This document shows positions 39,388 to 48,826 of a stretch of DNA of 64,000 nt, one piece after another. The stretch is from the IMG/VR virus record IMGVR_UViG_3300031951_000024, positions 62,001 to 126,000 of that record. The stretch is one strand, 5' to 3'. Within the stretch, counting starts at the first letter, position 1. The number at the start of each line of letters is the position of its first letter. The translations under genes were made by a program, and so were the position numbers. Under the pieces are notes generated by a model. That model had not been told where the DNA came from. It searched no databases and saw nothing but the letters and a program-made list of their open reading frames with translations. This DNA is from a virus.

Positions 39388-40115
39388 GTACGGTAGGTAA
39401 TTGGCGAGGGCCTAATATTGTTGAAGATGGTTTATTAATTTATATAGACCCAAGTTCACCGAATTCTTATTATAGTTTACAGGGTGGGTCAACATTAAAA
39501 GATATTTCTGGAAACATAAATAATGGTTCTTTGGTTAATACACCAATATTTAGTACATCTGTCGGTGGTATGTTTACTTTTAATGGGTCTAACCAATATA
39601 TTAATTGTGGAAACACACCACAATTACAAATAACTTTAGGGACAATCAGTGCTTGGATTAAAGCAACAAGTGGTAATAGTAGTTTTAGAGGTGTTATTAC
39701 AAAACAAAACGCTTGGGGTTTATTTTTAATTGATAATGTATTATGTGCATTTGATTGGGGTAATTACTTAGCAACTTGTCCTAGTTGTAATATAAATGCG
39801 GGAATAAGAAGTACTGGAATCAATTTAGGTACAAACACTTGGACTCACGTTGCTATGACATTTGGTGAGACCATTGGGGTTGTTTTACCCGGACCACCAA
39901 ATAATAATGTTGTTATCTATGTGAATGGTATACCAGTATTAACTACAACAACATTACATTCGGACCATAGCGCACCAATTCAGTTTGCTGGAGCCAACTT
40001 TGCTGGACAATATATGGTTGGTAGTATTGCGCAGGGTATTGTTTATAATAGGGTTCTTACATCGTCTGAAATATTACAAAACTATAACTCAACAAAGTCA
40101 AGATTTGGGTTTTGA
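39384..40115 (+). CDS. LamG-like adhesin 5
   Basis: 243 residues (GLLIYIDPSSPNSYYSLQ ... QNYNSTKSRFGF). It has four Cys in the middle (LATCPSCN). It overlaps copy 4 by 4 bases. Confidence 0.85.
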   Translation: MSTVGNWRGPNIVEDGLLIYIDPSSPNSYYSLQGGSTLKDISGNINNGSLVNTPIFSTSVGGMFTFNGSNQYINCGNTPQLQITLGTISAWIKATSGNSSFRGVITKQNAWGLFLIDNVLCAFDWGNYLATCPSCNINAGIRSTGINLGTNTWTHVAMTFGETIGVVLPGPPNNNVVIYVNGIPVLTTTTLHSDHSAPIQFAGANFAGQYMVGSIAQGIVYNRVLTSSEILQNYNSTKSRFGF

Positions 40116-40130
40116 TTGTATTTATAAATT

Positions 40131-40169
40131 TTACAAAATTATAATACATTAAGATCCAGATTTAATTAA
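40131..40169 (+). pseudogene. Remnant of a further LamG copy
   Basis: Just after copy 5, 13 codons read LQNYNTLRSRFN-stop, the conserved C-terminal end of the array (compare QNYNTLKTRFGL), with no matching upstream part. This is what remains of a deleted copy. Confidence 0.8.
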
Positions 40170-40175
40170 CACATA

Positions 40176-40182
40176 TATTTAT
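40176..40182 (+). promoter_or_regulatory. Late-type promoter motif TATTTAT
   Basis: ACATATATTTATTG lies 31 bases before the ATG at 40214. Confidence 0.5.
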
Positions 40183-40213
40183 TGTTATAAATCTTGGAAA
40201 GGGAAAAGATTAA

Positions 40214-41593
40214 ATGGCAAATGAATTTATAATTAAAAATGGGTTCGTATCAAAGGGAAACGGACTAGTTGATGGTACATTAACCACAACAAGTATATCA
40301 GCAACAACTTATTATAATCTACCACCTTCAGGTGTTTCAGGAAGTGGATTTACAGGGCAAATTGCTTTATTTGATACATCTTCATCACTAAGTGGAAGTA
40401 GTCAATTGACTTATAATAATGGTATATTACAAGTAATAGCTACTGGGACAACGCTTACCGACACAACTTTTAGAATTAGAAATAGTGTAGATAGTGGTAA
40501 TTTATTTTCAGTCACAAATTCAACAGTGAGCACCACTTGGGATGACAATTATACTTTACAATATGGTGACTCTAATTTTGGTCTAACTATGAGAAAAAAT
40601 GGCCAATATGGTACAAACCTATCAGTCAATCAGTTTGGTAACCCAGCAATTATTTTAAGTGAAAATGGTTTAAGTTCCAGCAGTGGTAAATTAACTTTAG
40701 GTAGTCTAACTCACGGAAATTACCCCATATCTCTTGCAGGTAATGGGTACGGTTCCGAACTTGATCATATTTTATTTTCACAAAACCAAAACCAAACAAG
40801 AAAGGCCTCAATTTTATTTAGGACAGACTATAGTGCTGGTGTTAGTTATGATACTGGTAGAATACAAACAGAAACAGAAATCATTTCGTCTATTTCTAGA
40901 AGTAAATTTAATTTTTGGTTGACAGACGGAAATCCAGGTGCTAGTATTTTAAAAAAGGCGTCATTGACGTGTACTAGTAATTTTTTATTAGGTGATTTAC
41001 AACAAGACATTACGGATTCAAATTGTATTTACATACCTAATGGTACCTCACCTACTAGTGGTATTACAAATGGGTTCAAATTTTATTCAGCCGATAGGGG
41101 TGGTGTTGATGGTAAAGCATCTGCTCATTTTAGATCTGAAGATGGTACTGTAAATGTTATAGGTGATTTAAGTGGGTTTGGAACCTCTACCCCAACAGAA
41201 AGATTAGAGGTTAGTGGTAAAACAAAAACGACCTCATTACAAGTAACATCGGGAGCAACAAGTGGATATGTATTAACCTCTGATGCTAGTGGTAATGGAA
41301 CTTGGCAACCAGCAACAATAACCACATTATCTAGTACTACAGCAACAATACATTTTACCGGTAACACAGTATTCGGTACTTACTCTTCACCGATATCTTC
41401 TAATTTAACAGATACTTTAACAAATGCTAAATTAGGGGTTACCCAAAAAATATACCATAATAGTGGTACAGCGCCCACAGTTCCAGTTGGGTGGGTATTA
41501 TTGGGTAGTACAACTTATCAAACAAGTACTGTTAATATAATTTATGCTGAATGGTCTGAAGGGACAAGAGTGGAGTATTGGATAGTAAGGTAA
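40214..41593 (+). CDS. Tail-fibre-type protein 2
   Basis: 459 residues. The start EFIIKNGFVSKGNGLVDGTL and the segment TERLEVSGKTKTTSLQV are fibre repeats, and GATSGYVLTSDASGNGTWQ repeats a motif of the fibre at 34138. The C-terminus (SEGTRVEYWIVR) is compact. It is bounded by LamG copies on both sides, so fibres and LamG proteins probably assemble together. Confidence 0.8.
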   Translation: MANEFIIKNGFVSKGNGLVDGTLTTTSISATTYYNLPPSGVSGSGFTGQIALFDTSSSLSGSSQLTYNNGILQVIATGTTLTDTTFRIRNSVDSGNLFSVTNSTVSTTWDDNYTLQYGDSNFGLTMRKNGQYGTNLSVNQFGNPAIILSENGLSSSSGKLTLGSLTHGNYPISLAGNGYGSELDHILFSQNQNQTRKASILFRTDYSAGVSYDTGRIQTETEIISSISRSKFNFWLTDGNPGASILKKASLTCTSNFLLGDLQQDITDSNCIYIPNGTSPTSGITNGFKFYSADRGGVDGKASAHFRSEDGTVNVIGDLSGFGTSTPTERLEVSGKTKTTSLQVTSGATSGYVLTSDASGNGTWQPATITTLSSTTATIHFTGNTVFGTYSSPISSNLTDTLTNAKLGVTQKIYHNSGTAPTVPVGWVLLGSTTYQTSTVNIIYAEWSEGTRVEYWIVR

Positions 41594-41597
41594 GACT

Positions 41598-42323
41598 ATG
41601 AATAAATATAAAGCGATATTATCTAGTATACCAGCTAAACCAATTTTGTGTTATGATTTTACAAATCAAAATTCATATCCAACAACCGGTTCTGTAGTTA
41701 CCGATTTATTTGATGTTTCAGATGGAACGTTAAGTAATACACCAACCTATTCGGCATTTACGTCAGGGTCAATATATTTTGATGGTGTTAATGAATACTT
41801 AATAACTAATACTGCATTAGATAGTTTTTTTAATGGAACATCACCAACAAAATCAGAAGTTACATCTATATTTTTATGGATTTATCCAATGGATAATGGT
41901 GTTATTCTTAGTGAACAAGGTACATCACCAACACCAAATACAGCTTGGTTTGACTCTCAAATTGAAATGGTTAGTGGTACTTTAAAATTTGGAATGTGGG
42001 ATGGTAGTGCTATTAGTTCTATAACTTCATCAATAGCAACCCCTTTAAATAATTGGTATTATATAGGTATGGTCTATAATGGCACAACATTAACTGCATA
42101 TGTTAATGGTTCATCGGCAGGCACCCTAACATTCAATAGAGCAGCCCCATATAATAATGGTACAAATTTATATTACGCCATTGCCAGTAATTGTCCTACG
42201 AGTATGGGTGATGGTTCTTATTCTAAAATGTATTTGAGTCGTTTTGAGGTGTTTAATTATGCTTTAACACAACCACAAATAAATTATAATTATAATATGA
42301 CAAAAAGTAGATTTGGCTTATAA
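41598..42323 (+). CDS. LamG-like adhesin 6
   Basis: 241 residues (ILCYDFTNQNSYPTTGSVV ... YNYNMTKSRFGL), the most divergent member of the family and separated from the others by the fibre gene. It starts 4 bases after the fibre stop. Confidence 0.82.
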   Translation: MNKYKAILSSIPAKPILCYDFTNQNSYPTTGSVVTDLFDVSDGTLSNTPTYSAFTSGSIYFDGVNEYLITNTALDSFFNGTSPTKSEVTSIFLWIYPMDNGVILSEQGTSPTPNTAWFDSQIEMVSGTLKFGMWDGSAISSITSSIATPLNNWYYIGMVYNGTTLTAYVNGSSAGTLTFNRAAPYNNGTNLYYAIASNCPTSMGDGSYSKMYLSRFEVFNYALTQPQINYNYNMTKSRFGL

Positions 42324-42370
42324 ACTTACAAAAAAGTAAACGTTTTTAGAACTTATTTGATAAACAAAAA

Positions 42371-42377
42371 TATTTAT
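42371..42377 (+). promoter_or_regulatory. Late-type promoter motif TATTTAT
   Basis: AATATTTATAAAT lies 15 bases before the ATG at 42393. Confidence 0.55.
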
Positions 42378-42392
42378 AAATAAAAACACGAA

Positions 42393-45300
42393 ATGGGTAA
42401 ATTAATTTTAAAAAATAATGGTCTAGAAACACAATTTGTAAATGGTGTTGATTTTACAACCTTAACACCACAAACTGATGTGTATTATGTCGGTGTTGAC
42501 TCACTTACTGGGACATTTGACAAATTAAATCCAAATGGAACCATTATAGATCTTGAAGCCGGAGGTGGTGGAGGTGGTATAACTGGGGCTACAGAAGTAA
42601 CATATTCTGACCTTGTCAATAGAATAAGTACTAATACCTTAACGGCCAGTACTTTTTATTTAATCACGGACTTCCAAACTTGTTATGACCAACCAGATTT
42701 TGATTATGATGGTAACCCAATTACTAGTGGTAACTATAAACAAGGTCCGGTTGAACCTATTTTAGTTTTGGCAACAAGTGAAAATACAATAAGTGAAATA
42801 GCTTACCAACCAACATATCCTAAAGATAGAATACTATATGATTGGACTTATAGTACAACTGAAGTTACTACTAATCCTGCTTTTGGTAGAATTTCCGAAA
42901 GAATTGATGAGTTTAACAATAGGACTGATTACGATCACAGAAACATTTTATTTAAAAGATATAGGTTGTTTACTATTAGACAACAACAACCATTAAATGG
43001 GTCTATTGAATTACAAAGCGATGGTACTGTGCTTGGTACTAATACTTATTTTACTAGTTTATCTGTTGGTGATGTAATTTATATGGATGGTAATAGTAGA
43101 TTCCACGAAATTATAAGTATTACCGATAACACAACAATGGCTGTATCCGGTGATACTATAAATTCATTTGGTTGTTGTAGTAATTTTTATATGGGAATTG
43201 AAGAAAATAATGGTTCTGGTTATTTTAGTTACAAACAAACAAACGTTAAAACATATGACTATTTAGAATATACAACATTCGGAGATGCAATATCAAACGA
43301 TTATGTTAAGAACACATATATTGGTAATTACGCTAATAATTATCAAAATGTAGGACCAGGAACTTTCTTATTGGCAAATAATGTGTTCTTAGAAGGGCAA
43401 TATGAAAGTAATAAATTTGGTGATTACTGCTATAATAATACTTTTGGTACTGACAATCAAAATAATACTTGGGGTGATTATTGTTATGAAAATGTGTCAA
43501 CCAATGATATAGATGAATGTACTTTTGGTTATTATTTTAATAATAATTTAATAAACTCTAATATGGAGAGCTCTAAAGTTGGGAACCAATTTGCCAATAA
43601 CAAAATATTAGGTGAAAATAGTACCAATTTTAGGAATAATATAATTGGGGATAATTTCAGTAATAATACTATTTATTCTGATTTTTACGAAAACGATATT
43701 TTATATAGATTTCAAGATAATATAATAGGTGATTTTGGAAACTTAGATAATTTTGAGTTTTATAGAAATTATATAAGTAATGACTTTTTAAATAATACTA
43801 TTAGACAAACGTTTCAAAACAATAGAGTTGGTACTAATTACCAAAATAATCAAATAAATGGTGAATTTATTGGAAACACAATTTTAAACGGGTTTAATAA
43901 TAACCAAACCGGATATAATTTTAGAGTAAACAATATCGGTAATGGGTTTAATAACAATATTGTAAACGATAACTTTTTTAATAACTCTACAGATTATTAT
44001 TTCTATAATAATAAAATTAGTAATGATTTTATTTATAATGATATACAAACTTATTTCCAAAGTAATGTACCAGAAAATCAAACTCTATTTGGGTGGTATG
44101 ATTTATCTACGGTCTCAACAAGAACATATGATGTCTTTAATAATATTGTAGGTAACGGCAATTTAGGTAATAGATTATTAGGTAAAGAATTTGTTATGAG
44201 AATTATTTCTACATCACAATACTTTATAATTAAATTTACACAATGGACACAAAATAATAATGGAGGTGGGTTCCAATACGAAAGAACTGAAATTGATTCT
44301 GCCGGTAACACAATTGGGTCTACAATATTATTTACAAAAAGAAATTACACTAATGATATTGATGTTATTGTACCAGGTGTTGCTGGAGTTGGAATAACTA
44401 GAGGTAACAATGGTGGTATTTATAATAGTTTTTCTGAAGGTGGTTGGAATAGTTCTGTAAGCCCTAGTGATACTGAATGGAATTCTATTTATACCGAGCC
44501 TAATAGTGGTGAAAGATTTGGGTATAATAAAATTGGTAACCTTTTCCAAAACAACATAATCGGTAGTGATTTTGGTTATGGTGGGGGTAACGAACAGGGT
44601 AACGTTATTAATGATAAATTCCAAGACAACCTAATTGGTCAATTTATGTATAACAACGTTATTGGTAATGAATTCCGTGATAATGTTATTGGGGATAATT
44701 TTGAAAATAACACAATTAAAAATTATTTTTATTACAACTCAATTGGTAATAATTTTGAGTCAAATATAATCGGCGATTACTTCGGTAATTTTAATTCAGA
44801 TTCCACACCACCAGTAACAAACACAATTTTCAACGACTTTAAATTTAACAAAATTGGAAATTACTTTGGTAATGACACAAATTATCCTGGTGCAACAAAT
44901 CCAGGTGGAAATGGTGGAAATGTTATAAATACCGGTTTCCAATACAATGTTGTCGGTGATGATATCATATATAATCTAATAGATTCCGATTTTACAAATA
45001 ATAAAATAGGAAATTCATTTTGGTTTAATTCATTTAATACATTATCAATACTAAATAATTTTGGTGATTACTTTGTTGGAAACGCGGGTATTGGTGGATT
45101 CCCAAATCCAATTAATGGTGTGTTTACTTCAAATAACGTTGGTAATTTTATGGCATTTAACATTATTGATAATGATTTTGAGGACAACCAAATAGGACAC
45201 TATTTTGGTAATGGTGGCTCCGGAACTGAAAACACAATATATAGTGAATTTAGATCAAATAAAATAGGTAACTATTTTGGTTTTGACGGACCAACAAGTG

Positions 45301-46409
45301 GTGGAAATACAATATACTCACCATTCTACAATAATTTAATTGGGGATAGTTTCTATGATAACTTTATTGGGGAACCTAGTATAAGTAGTTCTTTCTATAG
45401 AAATGATATTGGTAATGATTTTAGAGAGAATATTGTATACTACGAATTCCAAAATAACGAAATTGGAAATCAATTTAATAATAACATTTGTGGTAATGAA
45501 TTCTTAAAAAATACCATAGGTAATGGATTCAATAACAACAAAGTAAGTTATTTTGATACCAATAAACTTGGCAATGGTGTTAATGGTAATATTTTTAATT
45601 ACGATGTCACCAATAACTTTATTGGTAATTATTTTGGGAATAATAGATTGTCCTCAATGGATAGTAATTCTATTTTGAGTGATTTTAGTAATAATAGATT
45701 TGGTGATGGATATGGTTTCTATGACTTTTCAGATATTACAACTAGAACGTATGATAATTTTAGAGATGCTTTAAATGGTAATGTTGGTAATAATATAATT
45801 GGTAGAGAACTTATTATGTATGATACAGTTAGTAATGAATATCATAAAGTTGTATTTACCAAATGGACTCAAGGAGGAAATGGCGGTGGATTTAAATATA
45901 CTAGAGAATTGGTCTTCCCAACATCTGGACCTACAATCACATTTGAAAGACCAGATTATAGTCCATCAACAATTGATGTTATAGTTCCTGGAGTACTTGA
46001 AATTAAAAGAGACGACAATGGTGGTGGTATATATAATGTTGCTGTTGAGGGATCATTTAATAGTTCAGTTTCACCAACAAACACAACTTGGAACTCTATG
46101 TTCACGTCCCCAACACCCGGAAACAACTTTAGTAATAATGTAATTGGGTATGGGTTTTATAACAATGAAATTATAGGTAATAATTTTTATTATAATAACA
46201 TTAGTAACGCCTTCCAAAGTGCGACAAATATAGGGTCAAACTTCCAAAAAAATATTATAAACTGTATTGTTAGCGGTTATGATTTTACATCAGCAACTTT
46301 TGTGTATGACAACTACAATTGTAATGTATTTGAAAACTCAAGTAATTCTATTAGATTAAGCTATTATGATGGTAGTGACGTATTAAACATAACAAATATT
46401 AACTCTTAA
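42393..46409 (+). CDS. Giant Asn-rich beta-helix fibre protein with duplicated insert domain
   Basis: 1338 residues. Residues 1-300 are a head domain (KLILKNNGLETQFVNGVDF, then FYLITDFQTCYD). From about 300 the protein consists of irregular ~10-12 residue repeats of the form NxIGxxFxNNxI, alternating IG(N/D) with NN, which should build an Asn-ladder beta-helix. Two homologous ~130-residue domains interrupt it, at about 565-705 and 1110-1250. Both contain RTYDxF, (F/T)xWTQxxxGGGF, DVIVPGV and NSSVSP. No enzyme motif is recognised. It is probably the long receptor-binding or host-wall-contacting fibre. Confidence 0.8.
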   Translation: MGKLILKNNGLETQFVNGVDFTTLTPQTDVYYVGVDSLTGTFDKLNPNGTIIDLEAGGGGGGITGATEVTYSDLVNRISTNTLTASTFYLITDFQTCYDQPDFDYDGNPITSGNYKQGPVEPILVLATSENTISEIAYQPTYPKDRILYDWTYSTTEVTTNPAFGRISERIDEFNNRTDYDHRNILFKRYRLFTIRQQQPLNGSIELQSDGTVLGTNTYFTSLSVGDVIYMDGNSRFHEIISITDNTTMAVSGDTINSFGCCSNFYMGIEENNGSGYFSYKQTNVKTYDYLEYTTFGDAISNDYVKNTYIGNYANNYQNVGPGTFLLANNVFLEGQYESNKFGDYCYNNTFGTDNQNNTWGDYCYENVSTNDIDECTFGYYFNNNLINSNMESSKVGNQFANNKILGENSTNFRNNIIGDNFSNNTIYSDFYENDILYRFQDNIIGDFGNLDNFEFYRNYISNDFLNNTIRQTFQNNRVGTNYQNNQINGEFIGNTILNGFNNNQTGYNFRVNNIGNGFNNNIVNDNFFNNSTDYYFYNNKISNDFIYNDIQTYFQSNVPENQTLFGWYDLSTVSTRTYDVFNNIVGNGNLGNRLLGKEFVMRIISTSQYFIIKFTQWTQNNNGGGFQYERTEIDSAGNTIGSTILFTKRNYTNDIDVIVPGVAGVGITRGNNGGIYNSFSEGGWNSSVSPSDTEWNSIYTEPNSGERFGYNKIGNLFQNNIIGSDFGYGGGNEQGNVINDKFQDNLIGQFMYNNVIGNEFRDNVIGDNFENNTIKNYFYYNSIGNNFESNIIGDYFGNFNSDSTPPVTNTIFNDFKFNKIGNYFGNDTNYPGATNPGGNGGNVINTGFQYNVVGDDIIYNLIDSDFTNNKIGNSFWFNSFNTLSILNNFGDYFVGNAGIGGFPNPINGVFTSNNVGNFMAFNIIDNDFEDNQIGHYFGNGGSGTENTIYSEFRSNKIGNYFGFDGPTSGGNTIYSPFYNNLIGDSFYDNFIGEPSISSSFYRNDIGNDFRENIVYYEFQNNEIGNQFNNNICGNEFLKNTIGNGFNNNKVSYFDTNKLGNGVNGNIFNYDVTNNFIGNYFGNNRLSSMDSNSILSDFSNNRFGDGYGFYDFSDITTRTYDNFRDALNGNVGNNIIGRELIMYDTVSNEYHKVVFTKWTQGGNGGGFKYTRELVFPTSGPTITFERPDYSPSTIDVIVPGVLEIKRDDNGGGIYNVAVEGSFNSSVSPTNTTWNSMFTSPTPGNNFSNNVIGYGFYNNEIIGNNFYYNNISNAFQSATNIGSNFQKNIINCIVSGYDFTSATFVYDNYNCNVFENSSNSIRLSYYDGSDVLNITNINS

Positions 46410-46419
46410 AAAAAAGAAT

Positions 46420-46836
46420 ATGGCAAGTAGTGAATTTTATATATTAGAAAGTTGTAAAAATCCAGGACAACGAATAATCGCACAATATGATAACAGGCGT
46501 GTTGAGGTGTTTCAAAATGAAAAACAATTAGGTGATATTGTAGCACTAGAGTCAAAGGATAACTTTTTGGCTAATGCTGAAAAAGGTGAAATAAAACCAG
46601 TCACAATATTTGTTTATAACTCATCAAATGATACGATTGCCGGTTGTTTTACTGTGGTTGATCAAACTCAAACTGAGGGGTATGACTATTATATTAACCC
46701 CGGACTAGGTGGAGAATTTAAAAATTGTGGTGATTGTCAATACCAATTAGGTGTTGAGAATATCTCAAGTGTTGATACAATAAAAAAAGCTGAAGGATCA
46801 AAAATAATTTTAGCACAAATAATAGACAAAATATAA
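46420..46836 (+). CDS. Hypothetical fibre-associated protein
   Basis: 138 residues, beta-rich with paired Cys (GCF, NCGDCQ). It starts 10 bases after the giant fibre and ends 6 before the next fibre. Small proteins in this position often are fibre caps or connectors. No family recognised. Confidence 0.6.
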   Translation: MASSEFYILESCKNPGQRIIAQYDNRRVEVFQNEKQLGDIVALESKDNFLANAEKGEIKPVTIFVYNSSNDTIAGCFTVVDQTQTEGYDYYINPGLGGEFKNCGDCQYQLGVENISSVDTIKKAEGSKIILAQIIDKI

Positions 46837-46842
46837 CATAAA

Positions 46843-48747
46843 ATGAGCGTAAAATATATAATAGATAATTTAGACAATACACTAACAGAACAGATAATTA
46901 ATGGTGCTGTAAGTGCTACAACATTTTCTGCTGTTACATATTATGGTGATGGTAGTAATTTAACAGGTGTTGTATCTTCATTTACTGGGAACACATCAGG
47001 AAGTCCAATTAACGAACTACACGTTTGTAATGTTGTTGGTTGTTCACCAATAACTTTTTTTGATAGCATACAATCAAATGGGTCTATAGCTGATGATTTT
47101 TTATCAATGGCTTTTGGTTATAACGTTGTAGCTAGTGGGAGTTATTCTCACGCCGAAGGTTATCAAACAACGTCAAAAGGTCTCACTTCCCATGCTGAAG
47201 GTATTGATACAACATCTAACGGTGAGTATTCTCACGCAGAAGGGTATCAAACAAGAACATATGGTGGTTCTTCACACACTGAAGGGGCTTATGGTGTTAC
47301 AGGTTTACCTGCTTGGACGACTAATGGTACGTTTAATGGCCTAATTCAATTACCTAGCGGTTTCGGTGATTTATCTAGCAATTTCCCATCCGGAACTATA
47401 GTTGTTTTATATGGTCAGTTCTACACTGTAAGTGCCTCAACATTCACCACTTTAACAAACATACAATTAACTGATACAACATTAAATGCAGGCGGAGGGC
47501 TACCACTTTCAATTTATGACCCAACCTCATTAGCAACAACGTACCCATATCAAGGGGTAAACCAAAATACATCCCAATCCCTAGGTTTTGGGGCTCACGT
47601 TGAAGGTGGTTACTTTTTTAATAATGTTGCGTTAGGTGTTGGATCACACGCAGAAGGTGATGACAACTTAAGTTTAGGTTACGTTTCTCACGTTGAGGGT
47701 GTTGGTAATATAACAATTGGTTACTCGTCACACGCTGAAGGCTATAACAATAGAGTTGGGTTACCTGGTTGGGAAACAGACGGTACAAGTAGTAGTGTTG
47801 TTGGTTTACCAGCTTCTTTTGGGGATTTAACGGCTTATTTCCCTAGTGGAACTACAGTTATTTTAGATGGGTCAATACACACCGTAACTACAGCAACGTT
47901 TACAACAAAAACAAATGTCACATTAGCAACACCGGGGTTATTTGTTAGTGCCGGAGTTCCACTTTCTATTTATAACCCTGGAGCCTTTATGTGGGGAAAA
48001 AGTCTACCATACCAAACTTTATTTCAGGGGGGCACCTATTCACACGCTGAAGGTAACACAACATTAAGTTTAAGTATTGGGTCACACGCTGAAGGTAATG
48101 GGACAATTGCATACGAAGGGTATCAACACGTTTCTGGTACGTGGAATGACACAACAAACCCAAATCAATTATTTATTATAGGTAAAGGCACATCAAATTC
48201 CGCAAGGTCAAACGCATTTAGAGTTGACACAAGTGGTAATGTTTATGGCGCTGGTGCCAGTTATAATACTGGTGCCGATTACGCTGAATATTTTGAATCC
48301 GTAACAGGTGAAGCACTTCCTTTTGGCACCGTTGTAGAATTAGACGGGGATAAAATAAAAGTTTGTCAAGACGCTAATAACGCAATTGGTGTCATATCAT
48401 CAACACCTACACTTGTTGGTAACAATGAAGATGGTACAGCAGATGAATGGGTTGGTAAATATGAAAAAGATATCTGGGGTAAAATAGTAATGGAGGATTA
48501 TTCTTATGACGTTGTTGATAATGTTGTGAGTGGAGTTACAACTCATAAAACAATTACGGGGAAAAGACCAAAGATAACACCAAATTTTGACCCAACTATT
48601 ACTTACACACCTAGAGCCAAAAGACCTGAATGGAATGTTGTTGGTTTACTTGGTCAAATAAGAGTTCTAAAAAACCAACAAATCCCTAGTAGATGGATTA
48701 AAATGAAAGATATTAATGATGAAATATCATTATACTTTGTTAGGTGA
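46843..48747 (+). CDS. Tail-fibre protein with SHAEG repeats and Peptidase_G2-like end
   Basis: 634 residues. The N-terminus VKYIIDNLDNTLTEQIING is fibre-like. The middle has about ten copies of (Y/T)SHAEG(Y/N), the repeat of YadA-head-like fibres. The last ~180 residues (GADYAEYFESVTGEALPFG, KVCQDANNAIGVIS, DEWVGKYEKDIWGKIV) match the Peptidase_G2 type of intramolecular chaperone, which trimerises and then cuts itself off in other phages. It ends at a terminator. Confidence 0.82.
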   Translation: MSVKYIIDNLDNTLTEQIINGAVSATTFSAVTYYGDGSNLTGVVSSFTGNTSGSPINELHVCNVVGCSPITFFDSIQSNGSIADDFLSMAFGYNVVASGSYSHAEGYQTTSKGLTSHAEGIDTTSNGEYSHAEGYQTRTYGGSSHTEGAYGVTGLPAWTTNGTFNGLIQLPSGFGDLSSNFPSGTIVVLYGQFYTVSASTFTTLTNIQLTDTTLNAGGGLPLSIYDPTSLATTYPYQGVNQNTSQSLGFGAHVEGGYFFNNVALGVGSHAEGDDNLSLGYVSHVEGVGNITIGYSSHAEGYNNRVGLPGWETDGTSSSVVGLPASFGDLTAYFPSGTTVILDGSIHTVTTATFTTKTNVTLATPGLFVSAGVPLSIYNPGAFMWGKSLPYQTLFQGGTYSHAEGNTTLSLSIGSHAEGNGTIAYEGYQHVSGTWNDTTNPNQLFIIGKGTSNSARSNAFRVDTSGNVYGAGASYNTGADYAEYFESVTGEALPFGTVVELDGDKIKVCQDANNAIGVISSTPTLVGNNEDGTADEWVGKYEKDIWGKIVMEDYSYDVVDNVVSGVTTHKTITGKRPKITPNFDPTITYTPRAKRPEWNVVGLLGQIRVLKNQQIPSRWIKMKDINDEISLYFVR

Positions 48748-48767
48748 TATTATAAATTTTAAAAATA

Positions 48768-48804
48768 ACATAAACCCCTTTGTTTAAAATAACAAGGGGG
48801 TTTG
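48768..48804 (+). terminator. Rho-independent terminator
   Basis: AAACCCCTTTGTT pairs with AACAAGGGGGTTT. It separates fibre and packaging genes. Confidence 0.8.
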
Positions 48805-48805
48805 A

Positions 48806-48812
48806 TATTTAT
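48806..48812 (+). promoter_or_regulatory. Late-type promoter motif TATTTAT
   Basis: GATATTTATATAA lies 14 bases before the terminase ATG. Confidence 0.6.
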
Positions 48813-48826
48813 ATAAAAATACTTTT

